64,000 nucleotides of DNA, from assembly GCA_903870995.1 (NCBI GenBank), contig CAIQFD010000056.1:1-64000 (forward strand), written 5' to 3'. This DNA is from an uncultured Methylophilaceae bacterium. GTDB lineage: Bacteria; Pseudomonadota; Gammaproteobacteria; Burkholderiales; Methylophilaceae. The notes under the pieces were generated by a model, which had not been told where the DNA came from, did not search any database, and saw nothing but the letters and a program-made list of their open reading frames with translations. The translations under genes were made by a program, and so were the position numbers. Positions 38,187-49,856 of the stretch are shown one piece after another (positions within the stretch are counted from its first letter, which is position 1; each line of letters opens with the position of its first letter).

Positions 38187-39675
<1,489 letters not shown>

Positions 39676-39713
39676 GCTGGTTATTTTAACAGTAAAAGCA
39701 GCGCTATAAAGCA

Positions 39714-39737
39714 AAACAGCCCACTAAGGGGCTGTTT
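39714..39737 (-). terminator. Terminator hairpin after dapD
   Basis: AAACAGCCC (39714-39722) pairs with GGGCTGTTT (39729-39737) around a 6-nt loop. On the minus strand it follows the dapD stop by 20 bp and is trailed by TTTTGCTTT. Confidence 0.65.
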
Positions 39738-39757
39738 GTTTGAGTGTTACGTTGGCA

Positions 39758-40585
39758 TTAAATGCCGCGCAGCAACTCGTTAATCCCTACTTTTCCTAAA
39801 GTCTTTTCATCTACTTTCTTCACGATTACGGCACAGTAAAGGCTGTAGCTACCATCTTTTGATGGCAAGTTGCCTGAAACAACGACTGAGCCTTTTGGAA
39901 CACGGCCATAAGTTACAGAGCCTGTTTCGCGGTCGTAAATTTTGGTTGATTGGCCGATGTAAACACCCATTGAAATAACGCAGTTATCTTCAACCACTAC
40001 GCCTTCTACCACTTCAGAGCGTGCACCAACAAAGCAGTTGTCACCAATAATGGTTGGACCTGCTTGCACAGGCTCTAATACGCCACCAATACCTACGCCA
40101 CCAGATAGGTGCACGTTTTTACCGATTTGCGCACATGAACCAACCGTTGCCCATGTATCAACCATCGTGCCTTCGCCAACGTAAGCGCCAATGTTCACGT
40201 ATGAAGGCATTAATACCGCGTTTTTTCCAATGAATGAACCGCGACGCACAATCGCATTTGGCACCACACGGAAGCCGCCTGCCTTGAAGTCTTCTTCAGT
40301 GTAATCAGCAAACTTTGGTGGTACTTTGTCGAAATATTGCGTACAGCCACCATCCATCAATACATTGTCTTGCAAGCGGAATGAAAGTAATACCGCTTTT
40401 TTGAGCCATTGATGTGTTTCCCATTCTTGGCTGTCACCTTTACGTGAAGCAACACGTAATTTACCTGCATCTAAATCAGCTAATACGCTAGCAACCGCTT
40501 CTTTAAGCTCTGCAGATGCATTGCTTGGGTTGATGTCGGCGCGACGCTCAAAAGCGTCTTCAATGATGGTTTGCAATTGGCTCAT
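39758..40585 (-). CDS. dapD: Tetrahydrodipicolinate N-succinyltransferase
   Basis: Transfers succinyl from succinyl-CoA to tetrahydrodipicolinate in the lysine pathway. The left-handed beta-helix hexapeptide repeats are visible from residue 105 on ([39 protein letters not shown]). The length of 275 residues matches DapD. It is the first of the dapD, ArsC-like, dapE, prmB block, though a hairpin follows it. An M48 lipoprotein gene lies upstream. Confidence 0.96.
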   Translation of the reverse strand: MSQLQTIIEDAFERRADINPSNASAELKEAVASVLADLDAGKLRVASRKGDSQEWETHQWLKKAVLLSFRLQDNVLMDGGCTQYFDKVPPKFADYTEEDFKAGGFRVVPNAIVRRGSFIGKNAVLMPSYVNIGAYVGEGTMVDTWATVGSCAQIGKNVHLSGGVGIGGVLEPVQAGPTIIGDNCFVGARSEVVEGVVVEDNCVISMGVYIGQSTKIYDRETGSVTYGRVPKGSVVVSGNLPSKDGSYSLYCAVIVKKVDEKTLGKVGINELLRGI

Positions 40586-40672
40586 GAATAATTCCGATAG
40601 TCTAAAAATTAGTGAAAATAAATTAAGTGCGGCATTTTACCTGATTCTGTCAGTTTGAAGCAGGTAATGCGC

Positions 40673-41512
40673 TTATTTGCCTAATTTTGCTTGTTCGTAA
40701 AGCGGCATCACTGTTGGAATAAGCTTGGATAGGTCATCAATACGTGTTTTGTCAGATGGGTGGTCACTCAAAAATTCAGCAGGTTTTTTGCCGCCTGATT
40801 GTGCCATTTTTGTCCAAAGGCTAATGGCTGCGTTCGGGTTGTATCCAGCACGCGCGGCTAATTCCAATCCCATACGGTCAGCTTCTGTTTCTTGCGTGCG
40901 CGAGTTTGGAAGTGCAAAGAATAGTTGTGTGCCCATGGTTGCACCGCCCAAAGCTAAACCTGTCGCGGCATTTTTCTTTGAGCCAATTACTGCAGCGAGC
41001 AAGGCTAAGCCGCCTTGTTGCGCATAAGCGAGTGACATACGTTCACGACCATGTTCACGAAGCGCATGGCTAATTTCGTGGCCAATCACCGCCGCTAACT
41101 CGTCATCTGTGGCTTGTAGTTTATCAATAAGGCCCGTGAATACCATGATTTTTCCACCAGGCATGCAGTAGGCGTTTATTTGCTCATTCTTTTCAACGTT
41201 CACTTCCCATTTCCAATTGGATGCGTCTGCGCGGTAGACAGGTGTTTGCTTGATAAGGCGGTCAGAAATGGCGCGAACACGAGCAAGTGCGACTGTATCC
41301 GTATTGAGCGTTTTCTTGTCGTTAGCCGTTTTGAGTGTTTGAGAGTAACTCGCCAAAGACATGCTCTCTACTTGCTTGCTTGAAAGCATCATAAATTGAC
41401 TACGCTCTATGCCAACAGCGCCTTTGTTGGTGGTGGTTGCGCAGCCCACTAATTGGGTTGCGAAAAGACCAGTCAGCAACATGGAAGCAAAACGAAAGTT
41501 AAATTTTTTCAT
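40673..41512 (-). CDS. M48 zinc metalloprotease lipoprotein
   Basis: Envelope protease of the LoiP/YggG type. A lipobox LVGC places the lipidated cysteine at residue 24. The zinc motif is HEISH at residues 145-149 (GHEISHALREHGRERM), with a downstream ETEADRMG glutamate as third ligand. The length is 279 residues. It probably sits at the outer membrane and degrades misfolded envelope proteins; the substrate is inferred from the family. Confidence 0.9.
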   Translation of the reverse strand: MKKFNFRFASMLLTGLFATQLVGCATTTNKGAVGIERSQFMMLSSKQVESMSLASYSQTLKTANDKKTLNTDTVALARVRAISDRLIKQTPVYRADASNWKWEVNVEKNEQINAYCMPGGKIMVFTGLIDKLQATDDELAAVIGHEISHALREHGRERMSLAYAQQGGLALLAAVIGSKKNAATGLALGGATMGTQLFFALPNSRTQETEADRMGLELAARAGYNPNAAISLWTKMAQSGGKKPAEFLSDHPSDKTRIDDLSKLIPTVMPLYEQAKLGK

Positions 41513-41547
41513 GATAGTTAAGCGCTATAGCTAAATATTAGTAATGT

Positions 41548-43437
41548 TTAGAAGCTGACTTGAGAACCAAGTTCCACAACGCGGTTAGGTGGTAGCTTAA
41601 ATTGGTTGGTGATGGTTTCGGCAGACCTAAATAGGCCAATAAAGATTTTTTTACGCCAAATCGCCATGTCTGGGCTTTCGCAGGCGATTAAAATTTCTTT
41701 GCCGACAAAGAATGAAGTATCCATCGCATCTAATTCCAAACCTTGTGCAGCGCATAGTTCCAAATCGCGTGGTAAGTCAGGTTCATCTTTAAAGCCGTAA
41801 TTGACGGTTACTCTGTAGAACTCATGAGGAAGTTTTTCTACCAACACCAAATCTTCTTTTGGCGTGTGTGGGAAGTCAGAAAATTTCACTGTCAGTATGA
41901 CCACTTTTTCATGCAGTACCTTGTTGTGCTTAAGGTTGTGCAACATGGCATGGGGAACACCATCAGGGTTTGGGGTCATGAATAATGCAGTGCCAGGCAC
42001 TCGTGCAGGTGGGTGTTGCCCAATGGCTTCAATAAAGGGACCAAGTTCCATTGCGTCGTCTTTAAGGTTAGCGTAAAGCAATGAACGTCCAGTTTTCCAT
42101 GTCACCATGAGCGTGAAAATAAAGATCCCGATGACGAGCGGTACCCAACCACCATCAGGTATTTTAAGTACGTTGGCAGTAAAGAAAGAAACATCCACGG
42201 TTAAGAAAGTAAGAATTAATGCCCCAGTTCTTAACTTGCCCCAGCCCCACATGTGGTGAAATACAATCCCTGCAAGTAATGAAGTAATCACCATGTCGCC
42301 AGTCACTGCGATGCCGTAAGCCGCCGCGAGGTTGCCAGAAGACTTAAAGCCTAATACTAAGACCATAATCGCTAACATTAAGCCCCAGTTGACGCGTGGC
42401 ATATAGACTTGGCCCTCATGGCTTTCTGAGGTGTGTTCGACGTGCATGCGCGGCAAATAGCCCAACTGTAAGGCTTGGCGTGACACTGAAAAAGCACCTG
42501 TAATGACGGCTTGCGAAGCAATGACTGCAGCTAATGTTGCCAATAGAATCAATGGAAACAGGCTCCATTCTGGCGCAAGTAAATAGAATGGATTTTCTAC
42601 TGTTGCGTGGTTGGAAAGGATCAGTGCACCTTGGCCAAAGTAATTGAGAATAAGTGATGGTAATACAAAGCCAAACCAAGCAAGCCTAATTGGGAAAGGC
42701 CCGAAGTGGCCCATATCAGCATATAAGGCTTCAGCACCGGTTACAGCAAGCACTACAGCGCCTAATGCAACAAATGCGACCCAAGGTGCTGAATGTAGAA
42801 ATTGAAAAGCGTAGTAAGGATTGAGGGCATTTATAATACTTGGGTATTGGATAATGCTATTGATGCCTAATACCGCTAGCGTGCCAAACCAAAGCAACAT
42901 AATTGGGCCGAAGAAAGCGCCTACTAGTGCGGTTCCTTTGCTTTGTGCCCAAAATAGGGCAACAATCACAATCATCGTGATTGGGATAATCAACGTATGT
43001 AGCCCTGGCGCCGCAACTTCCAAGCCCTCAACAGCTGAAAGTACTGAAATCGCCGGGGTAATCATTCCGTCAGCATAGAACATACAGGCACCCAAAATAC
43101 CCAAGAGCATAATGGTGTGTTGCATTTTCTTATCGCCGCTAGCGTGCCGCGTGGCCAGTGCCAACAAGGCCATAATGCCGCCTTCGCCTCGGTTGTCAGC
43201 GCGCATAATGAATGCGACATATTTGACTGAAACGACCATAATCAGCGCCCAAACAATGAGCGATAAAATCCCAAACATATTGGCTTCATTGAGCGGAACT
43301 GGGTGTGTACCGACAGAGAAAACTTCTTTAATCGTATAAAGAGGGCTGGTACCAATGTCGCCAAACACCACGCCGAGCGCGGCTAATGTTAATGCGGAGA
43401 GTTTTGTTTTATTGCCAGTACCAGTTGATGATGACAT
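41548..43437 (-). CDS. kup: Low-affinity potassium transporter Kup
   Basis: Proton-coupled K+ uptake permease. GVVFGDIGTSPLYTIKEVF at the N terminus, DNRGEGGIMALLAL and the ADMGHFGPFPIRLAW segment are family signatures. About twelve helices are followed by a cytoplasmic C-terminal domain; the length is 629 residues, close to E. coli Kup (622). No potassium riboswitch is recognisable in the 93 bp upstream. Confidence 0.95.
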   Translation of the reverse strand: MSSSTGTGNKTKLSALTLAALGVVFGDIGTSPLYTIKEVFSVGTHPVPLNEANMFGILSLIVWALIMVVSVKYVAFIMRADNRGEGGIMALLALATRHASGDKKMQHTIMLLGILGACMFYADGMITPAISVLSAVEGLEVAAPGLHTLIIPITMIVIVALFWAQSKGTALVGAFFGPIMLLWFGTLAVLGINSIIQYPSIINALNPYYAFQFLHSAPWVAFVALGAVVLAVTGAEALYADMGHFGPFPIRLAWFGFVLPSLILNYFGQGALILSNHATVENPFYLLAPEWSLFPLILLATLAAVIASQAVITGAFSVSRQALQLGYLPRMHVEHTSESHEGQVYMPRVNWGLMLAIMVLVLGFKSSGNLAAAYGIAVTGDMVITSLLAGIVFHHMWGWGKLRTGALILTFLTVDVSFFTANVLKIPDGGWVPLVIGIFIFTLMVTWKTGRSLLYANLKDDAMELGPFIEAIGQHPPARVPGTALFMTPNPDGVPHAMLHNLKHNKVLHEKVVILTVKFSDFPHTPKEDLVLVEKLPHEFYRVTVNYGFKDEPDLPRDLELCAAQGLELDAMDTSFFVGKEILIACESPDMAIWRKKIFIGLFRSAETITNQFKLPPNRVVELGSQVSF

Positions 43438-43530
43438 TAAAAATTAGCTTGAGGACATAAAACGGTATTATCAATCAACTTCGGCGCTAAACCAATAGCA
43501 GAATGATAATAGCCGGTGACTTCGTTATTA

Positions 43531-44742
43531 TTATGACGTTTTTGACACAGTCGCTTCAGCTTCACCCTCGCCAAAAGTCAGATGAATGGCATCACCTGCT
43601 TTAATTTGATCGCTGTTGTTAATAATTTGCCCGTCTTTGGTTTGGGCTAAAGCATAGCCTCTAGTGAGTACGGCTTGTGGATTCAGGTGATGTAGATTTT
43701 GTGCCAGCTGATTTAGATTGCTTTGTTTATTTTGTAGTTGTTGCTTGATAGCTAATAACAATCTACGTGATACTTGAGCTAGTTGGCTTTTTTGTTGCGC
43801 GATTTGTTGTGCAGGCGAAACTAGACGGCGCGCAAGATAATCCAACATTTGTGCACGCTGATTAAATGTATCTTGGCAGTTTTTATTGAGATGTAAGCCT
43901 AGCTGTTTTAGCCTGTTCAGTAAGGCTTCGCGAGATGGCGATACTAATTCGGCTGCGGCTGTTGGCGTTGCTGCACGTGCATCTGCCACAAAATCACAAA
44001 TGGTGAAGTCAGTTTCATGTCCCACGCCGCTAATGGTAGGAATGCGGCAATTAGCAATAGCGCGCGCGACAACTTCTTCATTGAACTGCCATAAATCTTC
44101 CATGCTGCCACCGCCGCGGCAAATAATCAGTACATCGCACTCATTTCGCTCGTGTGCGTTATTGATTGCCTTGGCAATTTGCACAGCGGCACCTTTGCCT
44201 TGGACTGGTGTTGGGTAAATTACAACCGGTATGCTAGGCATACGGCGTCTTAACGTGGTGAGTACGTCATGCAATGCTGCAGCATCTGCTGATGTCACAA
44301 TCCCGATTTGCTTGGGGTGCGCAGGAATTGCCTGTTTAAAAGCAGGGTCGAAAAGACCTTCTTGCTGAAGTTTTGCTTTGAGTTTTTCAAAGGCTTCAAA
44401 TAATGCGCCGGCACCCGCACGTTGAAGAAATTCAATCGTGAGCTGAAAGCTACCGCGTGCTTCATAGAGTGTTACTAGCGCTCTCGCTTCAACTTTGTCG
44501 CCTTCTTTTGGGACCCAATCTAAATAGCTATTGCGACCACGAAACATCACGCAACTTACTTGTGCGCCAGCATCCTTGAGTGAAAAGTACCAATGCCCAG
44601 AAGCTGCGCGCGTTAAGTTAGAGATTTCGCCTGAAACCCAAAATAGAGGAAAGCTCTGCTCCAGCACCTCTTTTGCTAAGCGATTAAGTTCGCTCACGCT
44701 CATGATGTGTGGGGTATTTGCGCCGTCTCTGCTGTCTAACAT
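43531..44742 (-). CDS. xseA: Exonuclease VII large subunit
   Basis: Single-strand-specific exonuclease. The N-terminal OB domain ([29 protein letters not shown]) is followed by the catalytic domain with [29 protein letters not shown] and [16 protein letters not shown], then a coiled region rich in Gln. The length of 403 residues is slightly short (456 in E. coli), mostly in the coiled coil. It is divergent from dsbB. xseB is not in the window. Confidence 0.95.
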   Translation of the reverse strand: MLDSRDGANTPHIMSVSELNRLAKEVLEQSFPLFWVSGEISNLTRAASGHWYFSLKDAGAQVSCVMFRGRNSYLDWVPKEGDKVEARALVTLYEARGSFQLTIEFLQRAGAGALFEAFEKLKAKLQQEGLFDPAFKQAIPAHPKQIGIVTSADAAALHDVLTTLRRRMPSIPVVIYPTPVQGKGAAVQIAKAINNAHERNECDVLIICRGGGSMEDLWQFNEEVVARAIANCRIPTISGVGHETDFTICDFVADARAATPTAAAELVSPSREALLNRLKQLGLHLNKNCQDTFNQRAQMLDYLARRLVSPAQQIAQQKSQLAQVSRRLLLAIKQQLQNKQSNLNQLAQNLHHLNPQAVLTRGYALAQTKDGQIINNSDQIKAGDAIHLTFGEGEAEATVSKTS

Positions 44743-44809
44743 ATGGGTTTATCCGTTACAATCTATGCTAATTCTTATCGTTCATTATAACGTGGAGATT
44801 CAGTCTCAA

Positions 44810-45310
44810 ATGTTGAATAAATTTTTAGCGAGTCGTTTAGCCTATTTTGTTGGTTTTTTGGCGAGCTTCGGCTTGGTTGCATTGGCGTTATGGATACAGA
44901 CGACTTATCAATTAGAGCCTTGCCCCTTATGTATTTCTCAGCGCATCGTGTTTATGAGCTTGGGTGTTTTGTTTTTAATCGCCGCGATACATCACTCACA
45001 AAAGCCAGCTTGGATAAAGCTTTATGCTTTGCTGCAAACGCTCACCGCTATTGGTGGTGCAGGCGTAGCGATTCGTCATTGGTGGTTGCAAGTCCATAAA
45101 GATGAGATGTTGGTGGACTGCGGTGTGGGGTTTGATTATATGTTCGATAATTTTCCACTTAAAAAAGCGCTTACCTTGGTATTTCGAGGCACGGGAGATT
45201 GCGCTACGATTGATTGGACTTTTTTAGGATTAAGTATTCCTCAGCTTGCATTGATTGGCTTTGTGAGCTTTGCCGCTTATGCCTTGTTGTTGGCTAAAAC
45301 ACGCATTTAA
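44810..45310 (+). CDS. dsbB: Disulfide bond formation protein DsbB
   Basis: Inner-membrane quinone reductase that reoxidises DsbA. The two redox pairs are Cys38/Cys41 (PCPLC) and Cys104/Cys131, almost exactly the E. coli positions (41/44, 104/130). Four helices are visible. The start MLNKFLASRLAYF gives 166 residues; a long upstream in-frame extension is antisense to xseA and is rejected. GGAG is 12 nt upstream. It is 11 bp before cysM. No dsbA lies here. Confidence 0.93.
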   Translation: MLNKFLASRLAYFVGFLASFGLVALALWIQTTYQLEPCPLCISQRIVFMSLGVLFLIAAIHHSQKPAWIKLYALLQTLTAIGGAGVAIRHWWLQVHKDEMLVDCGVGFDYMFDNFPLKKALTLVFRGTGDCATIDWTFLGLSIPQLALIGFVSFAAYALLLAKTRI

Positions 45311-45321
45311 AAGAAACGACT

Positions 45322-46209
45322 ATGTATAAATATTTAGAAGATTTTGTCGGCAATACGCCTTTGGTGAAGTTGAAACGCATCCCAGGCAATACCAGCAACA
45401 CCATTTTGGTGAAGCTTGAAGGCAACAATCCTGCGGGCTCTGTTAAAGATCGTCCAGCGCTTTCGATGATTACACGCGCTGAAGCGCGCGGCGATATCAA
45501 GCCTGGCGACACGTTAATCGAAGCTACTTCAGGTAATACTGGCATTGCTTTGGCAATGGCTGCAGCGATGAAGGGCTACAAAATGCTGTTAGTGATGCCG
45601 GAAAACCAAAGTATAGAGCGTCGTCAAACCATGAAAGCGTTTGGGGCTGAGTTATTGCTCACGCCTAAAGATGGCAGCATGGAGCTGGCACGTGACGTGG
45701 CGATGAAACTGCAAGCCGAAGGCGAGGGGATCGTACTCGACCAATTCGGAAATGAAGACAACCCCTTGGCACACTATGAAGGCACCGGCCCTGAGATTTG
45801 GCGTGACACCGAAGGTAAAGTCACCCACTTTGTTGCTAGTATGGGCACCACAGGCACGATTATGGGCACTTCGCGCTTCTTAAAAGAACAGAATCCTAAT
45901 ATTCAAATTATTGGTGTTCAGCCAGAAGAAGGTGCGCAAATTCCTGGCATACGTAAATGGCCAGAAGCTTATTTGCCAACGATTTACGATGCTAAAAATG
46001 TTGATGAATTGATTTATGTGAGCCAAGCGAATGCAGAAAAAATGACCCGTCGATTGGCAGCTGAAGAGGGTATCTTTGCAGGCATCTCGTCTGGGGGGGG
46101 TCTATACGCTGCGCTTCAATTATCTAAACAAGTGGAGAACGCAGTCATTGTTTCTATTGTTTGCGATAGGGGTGACCGCTACCTTTCAACTGGGGTTTTC
46201 CCAGCATGA
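45322..46209 (+). CDS. cysM: Cysteine synthase B
   Basis: PLP enzyme making cysteine from O-acetylserine (and able to use thiosulfate in enterics). The PLP lysine is in NNPAGSVKDRPA, and the phosphate-binding loop is GTTGTI; EATSGNTGIALA is also intact. CysM rather than CysK is supported by NPAGSVKDR, the IPGIRKWPEAYLP segment and the C-terminal CDRGDRYLSTGVF. The length is 295 residues. It overlaps the exonuclease gene by 4 bp (ATGA). Confidence 0.93.
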   Translation: MYKYLEDFVGNTPLVKLKRIPGNTSNTILVKLEGNNPAGSVKDRPALSMITRAEARGDIKPGDTLIEATSGNTGIALAMAAAMKGYKMLLVMPENQSIERRQTMKAFGAELLLTPKDGSMELARDVAMKLQAEGEGIVLDQFGNEDNPLAHYEGTGPEIWRDTEGKVTHFVASMGTTGTIMGTSRFLKEQNPNIQIIGVQPEEGAQIPGIRKWPEAYLPTIYDAKNVDELIYVSQANAEKMTRRLAAEEGIFAGISSGGGLYAALQLSKQVENAVIVSIVCDRGDRYLSTGVFPA

Positions 46210-46982
46210 TTCCAACCTTAGTCTTTGACATTGAAACCATCCCTGATACCGATGGCTTAAAAGGCTTGCTTGGCTTGCCTGCAGAAACTTCTGCTGACGA
46301 TGTGGCAAAAATTGCCTTTCATCAACGCCGTCAACATAATGGCAGCGAGTTTCTACCTTTGCATCAACATCGTGTGGTGGCGATTTCTTGCGTGCTTCGT
46401 GAAGCCGATAGTTTTAAAGTGTGGTCTTTAGGCGCACCAGGCGAACCTGAAGGCCAGCTTATCCAGCGCTTTTTTGATGGTATTGAAAAATACACGCCGA
46501 ATGTTGTCTCTTGGAATGGCGGTGGTTTCGATTTCCCTGTTTTGCACTACCGTGGACTCGTCAATGGTGTTCAAGCTCCGCGTTATTGGGATATGGGCGA
46601 GGACGACAAAGAGTTTAAGTGGAATAACTACATAAGCCGCTATCATGCACGTCATACTGATTTAATGGATTTACTCGCGATGTATCAAGGTCGTGCGAAT
46701 GCGCCTTTGGATGACATGGCACAGTTATGTGGTTTTCCAGGTAAGTTGGGTATGGATGGTAGCAAGGTGTGGGATGCTTATCAGCAAGGTGAAATTGAAG
46801 CGATCCGCAATTACTGTGAGACCGATGTAGTGAATACCTATCTGGTTTATCTGCGATTCCAATTCATGCGCGGCCAGCTTAACCAAGTTGCTTATGATCG
46901 CGAGATTTCTCTCGTGCGTGACACTTTAAATGCAGATGATGCGCCGCACTGGCAAGAGTTTATGGCTGCTTGGAAGTCTTAA
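46206..46982 (+). CDS. 3'-5' exonuclease of the PolB-exonuclease-like (DEDDy) family
   Basis: A 258-residue stand-alone proofreading-type nuclease. DEDDy motifs are VFDIETIPD (residues 6-14), SWNGGGFDFP (about 102-111), HTDLMDLLA (about 150) and YCETDVVNTYLVYLRF (about 200-215). It has no polymerase domain. It is coupled to cysM by an ATGA overlap and followed by rlmD after 39 bp; its role is not defined by context. Confidence 0.87.
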   Translation: MIPTLVFDIETIPDTDGLKGLLGLPAETSADDVAKIAFHQRRQHNGSEFLPLHQHRVVAISCVLREADSFKVWSLGAPGEPEGQLIQRFFDGIEKYTPNVVSWNGGGFDFPVLHYRGLVNGVQAPRYWDMGEDDKEFKWNNYISRYHARHTDLMDLLAMYQGRANAPLDDMAQLCGFPGKLGMDGSKVWDAYQQGEIEAIRNYCETDVVNTYLVYLRFQFMRGQLNQVAYDREISLVRDTLNADDAPHWQEFMAAWKS

Positions 46983-47021
46983 GCATTTTTAATCCCAATT
47001 GAGTAGTAAAGTTTATCCGTC

Positions 47022-48362
47022 ATGCGTTCTCGTAAAAAATTCAAATCTGAAAATCCTATTGGCACAGCCCTCATCGAATCTCTAGACCAAGAGGGGCGGG
47101 GCGTTGCCCATGTTGATGGTAAAGCCATCTTTATTCGCGGCGCATTGCCTAATGAGACGGTGACTTATCAATCAACACGTATTAAATCTAGTTATGAGTT
47201 TGCTGAAACTAAGTCAGTATTAAAGGCCTCAAATTTGCGTGTTACGCCCAAATGTCCGCACTTCGGCATGTGTGGCGGTTGTGCGCTACAACATTTAGAT
47301 TTTTCTGCGCAAGTGGCGGCTAAGCAACGTTTGCTGGAAAATGATTTGCACCACATCGGCAAAGTAAAGCCAGAAAGCCTGCTCCCACCTATTTATGGTC
47401 CAGCTTGGGGCTACCGTCATAAAGCACGCTTGCGTGTGAAGTACGTTGCTAAAAAAGACCGCGTGCTAGTGGGCTTTAATGAAAAATCCACGCCCTTTGT
47501 AGCGGATATGAATCGCTGCGAAGTATTACCACCCCGTATTTCAGCTTTAATTACACCGCTACAAGAAATGATTGTTCAAATGAGCATTCGTGATGCTATT
47601 CCGCAAATCGAATTGGCGGTGGGTGAGCATGCGGTCGTGTTGGTTTTTCGTGTGATGGAAACGCCAAATGCTAAAGATGAAGCGCTATTTAAAGTTTTTG
47701 CGGATGAGTTCGATGTGCAAGTTTGGACACAAACCAAAGGCCTAGATACCGTGCAACCGTTTTACCCATTAGATGGCCCCAAGCTCAGTTATTCGCTGCC
47801 TGAATTTGATTTAACCTATCCGTTTAATCCCACTGAATTCACGCAGGTTAATCCGCATATTAATCAAGTGATGCTTCGCCGCGCAATGCAGCTACTATCA
47901 CCGCAAGCGGGCGAAAAGATTGCTGACTTCTTTTGCGGTTTGGGTAACTTCACCTTGCCGATTGCACGTTCAGGCGCAACGGTACTGGGCATGGAGGGTT
48001 TGGAAGTTTTAGTTAAACGTGCGCGTGAAAGTGCAGCGTTAAATGGTCTCGCTGACCAAGTGGAGTTTACCGAAGCGGATTTATTCGATATGACGCCCGA
48101 ATTATTGCAAGGCCTAGGCCACTTTGATAAATGGCTGATCGACCCGCCACGCGATGGTGCAATGGCTTTGGTTAGCGCTTTGCCTAATGATGCTAGCTTT
48201 GGTCCAGAGCGCATGGTGTATGTGTCTTGTAACCCAGCTACTTTGGCGCGCGATGCGGGTATTTTGGTGAACGAAAAAGGCTATCGTATGGTCGCCGCTG
48301 GTGTGATTAATATGTTCCCACACACTTCGCATGTCGAGTCTATCGCTTTGTTTGAGCGCTAA
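47022..48362 (+). CDS. rlmD: 23S rRNA m5U1939 methyltransferase RlmD
   Basis: SAM-dependent uracil-C5 methyltransferase with an iron-sulfur cluster. A TRAM domain (about residues 10-70) precedes cluster cysteines in [16 protein letters not shown] (about 81-95). The SAM site is [12 protein letters not shown], and the catalytic cysteine lies in [11 protein letters not shown]. The length of 446 residues matches RlmD rather than RlmC (375). It is 8 bp before the orphan binding-protein gene. Confidence 0.93.
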   Translation: MRSRKKFKSENPIGTALIESLDQEGRGVAHVDGKAIFIRGALPNETVTYQSTRIKSSYEFAETKSVLKASNLRVTPKCPHFGMCGGCALQHLDFSAQVAAKQRLLENDLHHIGKVKPESLLPPIYGPAWGYRHKARLRVKYVAKKDRVLVGFNEKSTPFVADMNRCEVLPPRISALITPLQEMIVQMSIRDAIPQIELAVGEHAVVLVFRVMETPNAKDEALFKVFADEFDVQVWTQTKGLDTVQPFYPLDGPKLSYSLPEFDLTYPFNPTEFTQVNPHINQVMLRRAMQLLSPQAGEKIADFFCGLGNFTLPIARSGATVLGMEGLEVLVKRARESAALNGLADQVEFTEADLFDMTPELLQGLGHFDKWLIDPPRDGAMALVSALPNDASFGPERMVYVSCNPATLARDAGILVNEKGYRMVAAGVINMFPHTSHVESIALFER

Positions 48363-48370
48363 ACGACGCC

Positions 48371-49816
48371 ATGTTTAAATTTTGTTGTTGCTTGTTTTGT
48401 TTGCTCAGCAGCCTAACGGCTTGTCATCAGCAAGAAGCAAATCAACGACAAGACATTCGTTTTGCAGTCGCACAAGCACCGATCAATCTAGATCCACGCT
48501 ACGCTACCGATGCCGCATCGGCACGTGTTAATCGCTTGTTATATCGTTCATTGGTTGGTTTTGATGCCAGTTCAAAGCCAGTGGCTGATTTGGCGACTTG
48601 GCAGGTGATTAGCCCGACTCAATATCGTTTTAAATTGGGTGAGGCCGGGCGAAAATTTCATGATGGCAGTCAATTATCAACCAAAGACGTAAAAGCGACG
48701 TATGAGTCCTTGCTTGCATTAAAAGACTCTCCACTTTCGGCTGAGTTTACCAATATTCGTCGCATCGAAACATTAGATGGCGCACGCCTAGATATTTACT
48801 TGAAAGCGGCCGATAGCGCTTTCCCAGCTAAGCTTGTCATCGGTATATTGCCTGCAAGTCAGATTGCAACCGGGCGAGATTTTAGCCACCATCCATTAGG
48901 TAGCGGGGCGTTGGCGTTTGTGCGTTGGACAAACACATTGGAATTAAAGCGAGTGGTCGATAGCCAAGCGATTACGTTGTTAGAAGTGAAAGATCCCACG
49001 GTACGCATCCTTAAGCTGATGCGTGGTGAAGTGGATATTTTGCAAGGCGACTTGCCACCAGAGTTAGTGCGTTACCTCAAAGGCCAGCCGAATATCAAAG
49101 TAAGCGAAAGCAATGGCGCTAATTTCTCTTACCTAGGTTTTAACTTGCAAGATAAAACGCTGGCAAATTTGAAAGTGCGACAAGCAGTTGCCCACGCGAT
49201 TAATCGACCAGAGATTATTCAGCAAGCTTTAGTTGGCGGCACCCGAGAGGCTGGCGCAATCTTACCTCCTGAGCATTGGGCGGGAAATCCCACACTCAAG
49301 CCTTATGCATATAACCCAGCGCTCTCTAAAAAGCTTCTAAAAGAAGCGGGGGTGCAACTGCCGCTTCATCTCGTTTATAAAACATCTACTGATGCACAGC
49401 GTGTGCGTCTCGCTACGATTATGCAAGCGCAAATGGCTGAGGCGGGCATTGCGCTTGAGATTAAAAGCTTAGATTGGGGCACATTTTTTGAGGATGTGAA
49501 ACAAGGGCATTTTCAATTATTCGGGCTCACTTGGGTCGGTATTAACACCCCTGATATTTACGCAAAAGCATTTGGCTCAGATAATGCCCCGCCTAAAGGT
49601 TTTAATCGTGGGCGTTTTAGTGATGCTCAGCTTGATGCATTGTTAGCCAAGCAGGATTGGAAAGCCGCCACGAACTTTATTCATCAGCAATTGCCTTACG
49701 TACCGCTATGGTATGAAGGTCAGTTCGCGGCTACGCAAGTTGGTATGAGTGAGTATGCGCCAAAAACTGATGGTAATTGGGATGATTTGGCGACAGTCGT
49801 TCGTCAGTCACACTAA
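48371..49816 (+). CDS. Orphan peptide-type ABC substrate-binding lipoprotein
   Basis: A 481-residue family 5 solute-binding protein, of the class that binds oligopeptides or nickel. The lipobox LTAC puts the lipid at Cys18. The pattern INLDPRYATDAASARVNRLLY, GRKFHDGSQLSTKDVKATYE and VRQAVAHAINRPEI is typical. No permease or ATPase gene is next to it, so it either uses a transporter elsewhere or has another role. It is likely co-transcribed with rlmD. Confidence 0.85.
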   Translation: MFKFCCCLFCLLSSLTACHQQEANQRQDIRFAVAQAPINLDPRYATDAASARVNRLLYRSLVGFDASSKPVADLATWQVISPTQYRFKLGEAGRKFHDGSQLSTKDVKATYESLLALKDSPLSAEFTNIRRIETLDGARLDIYLKAADSAFPAKLVIGILPASQIATGRDFSHHPLGSGALAFVRWTNTLELKRVVDSQAITLLEVKDPTVRILKLMRGEVDILQGDLPPELVRYLKGQPNIKVSESNGANFSYLGFNLQDKTLANLKVRQAVAHAINRPEIIQQALVGGTREAGAILPPEHWAGNPTLKPYAYNPALSKKLLKEAGVQLPLHLVYKTSTDAQRVRLATIMQAQMAEAGIALEIKSLDWGTFFEDVKQGHFQLFGLTWVGINTPDIYAKAFGSDNAPPKGFNRGRFSDAQLDALLAKQDWKAATNFIHQQLPYVPLWYEGQFAATQVGMSEYAPKTDGNWDDLATVVRQSH

Positions 49817-49856
49817 ATTTTATAAAATAGGCATTCCAGAGTAAAATACTCAACTT

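Noticed and set aside
43438..43530. Riboswitch upstream of kup
   Set aside because: The short leader shows no recognisable K+/c-di-AMP riboswitch features.
44531..44809. Upstream extension of dsbB to a 259-residue protein
   Set aside because: The extra part is antisense to xseA and has no DsbB similarity; the ATG at 44810 gives the correct helix and cysteine positions.
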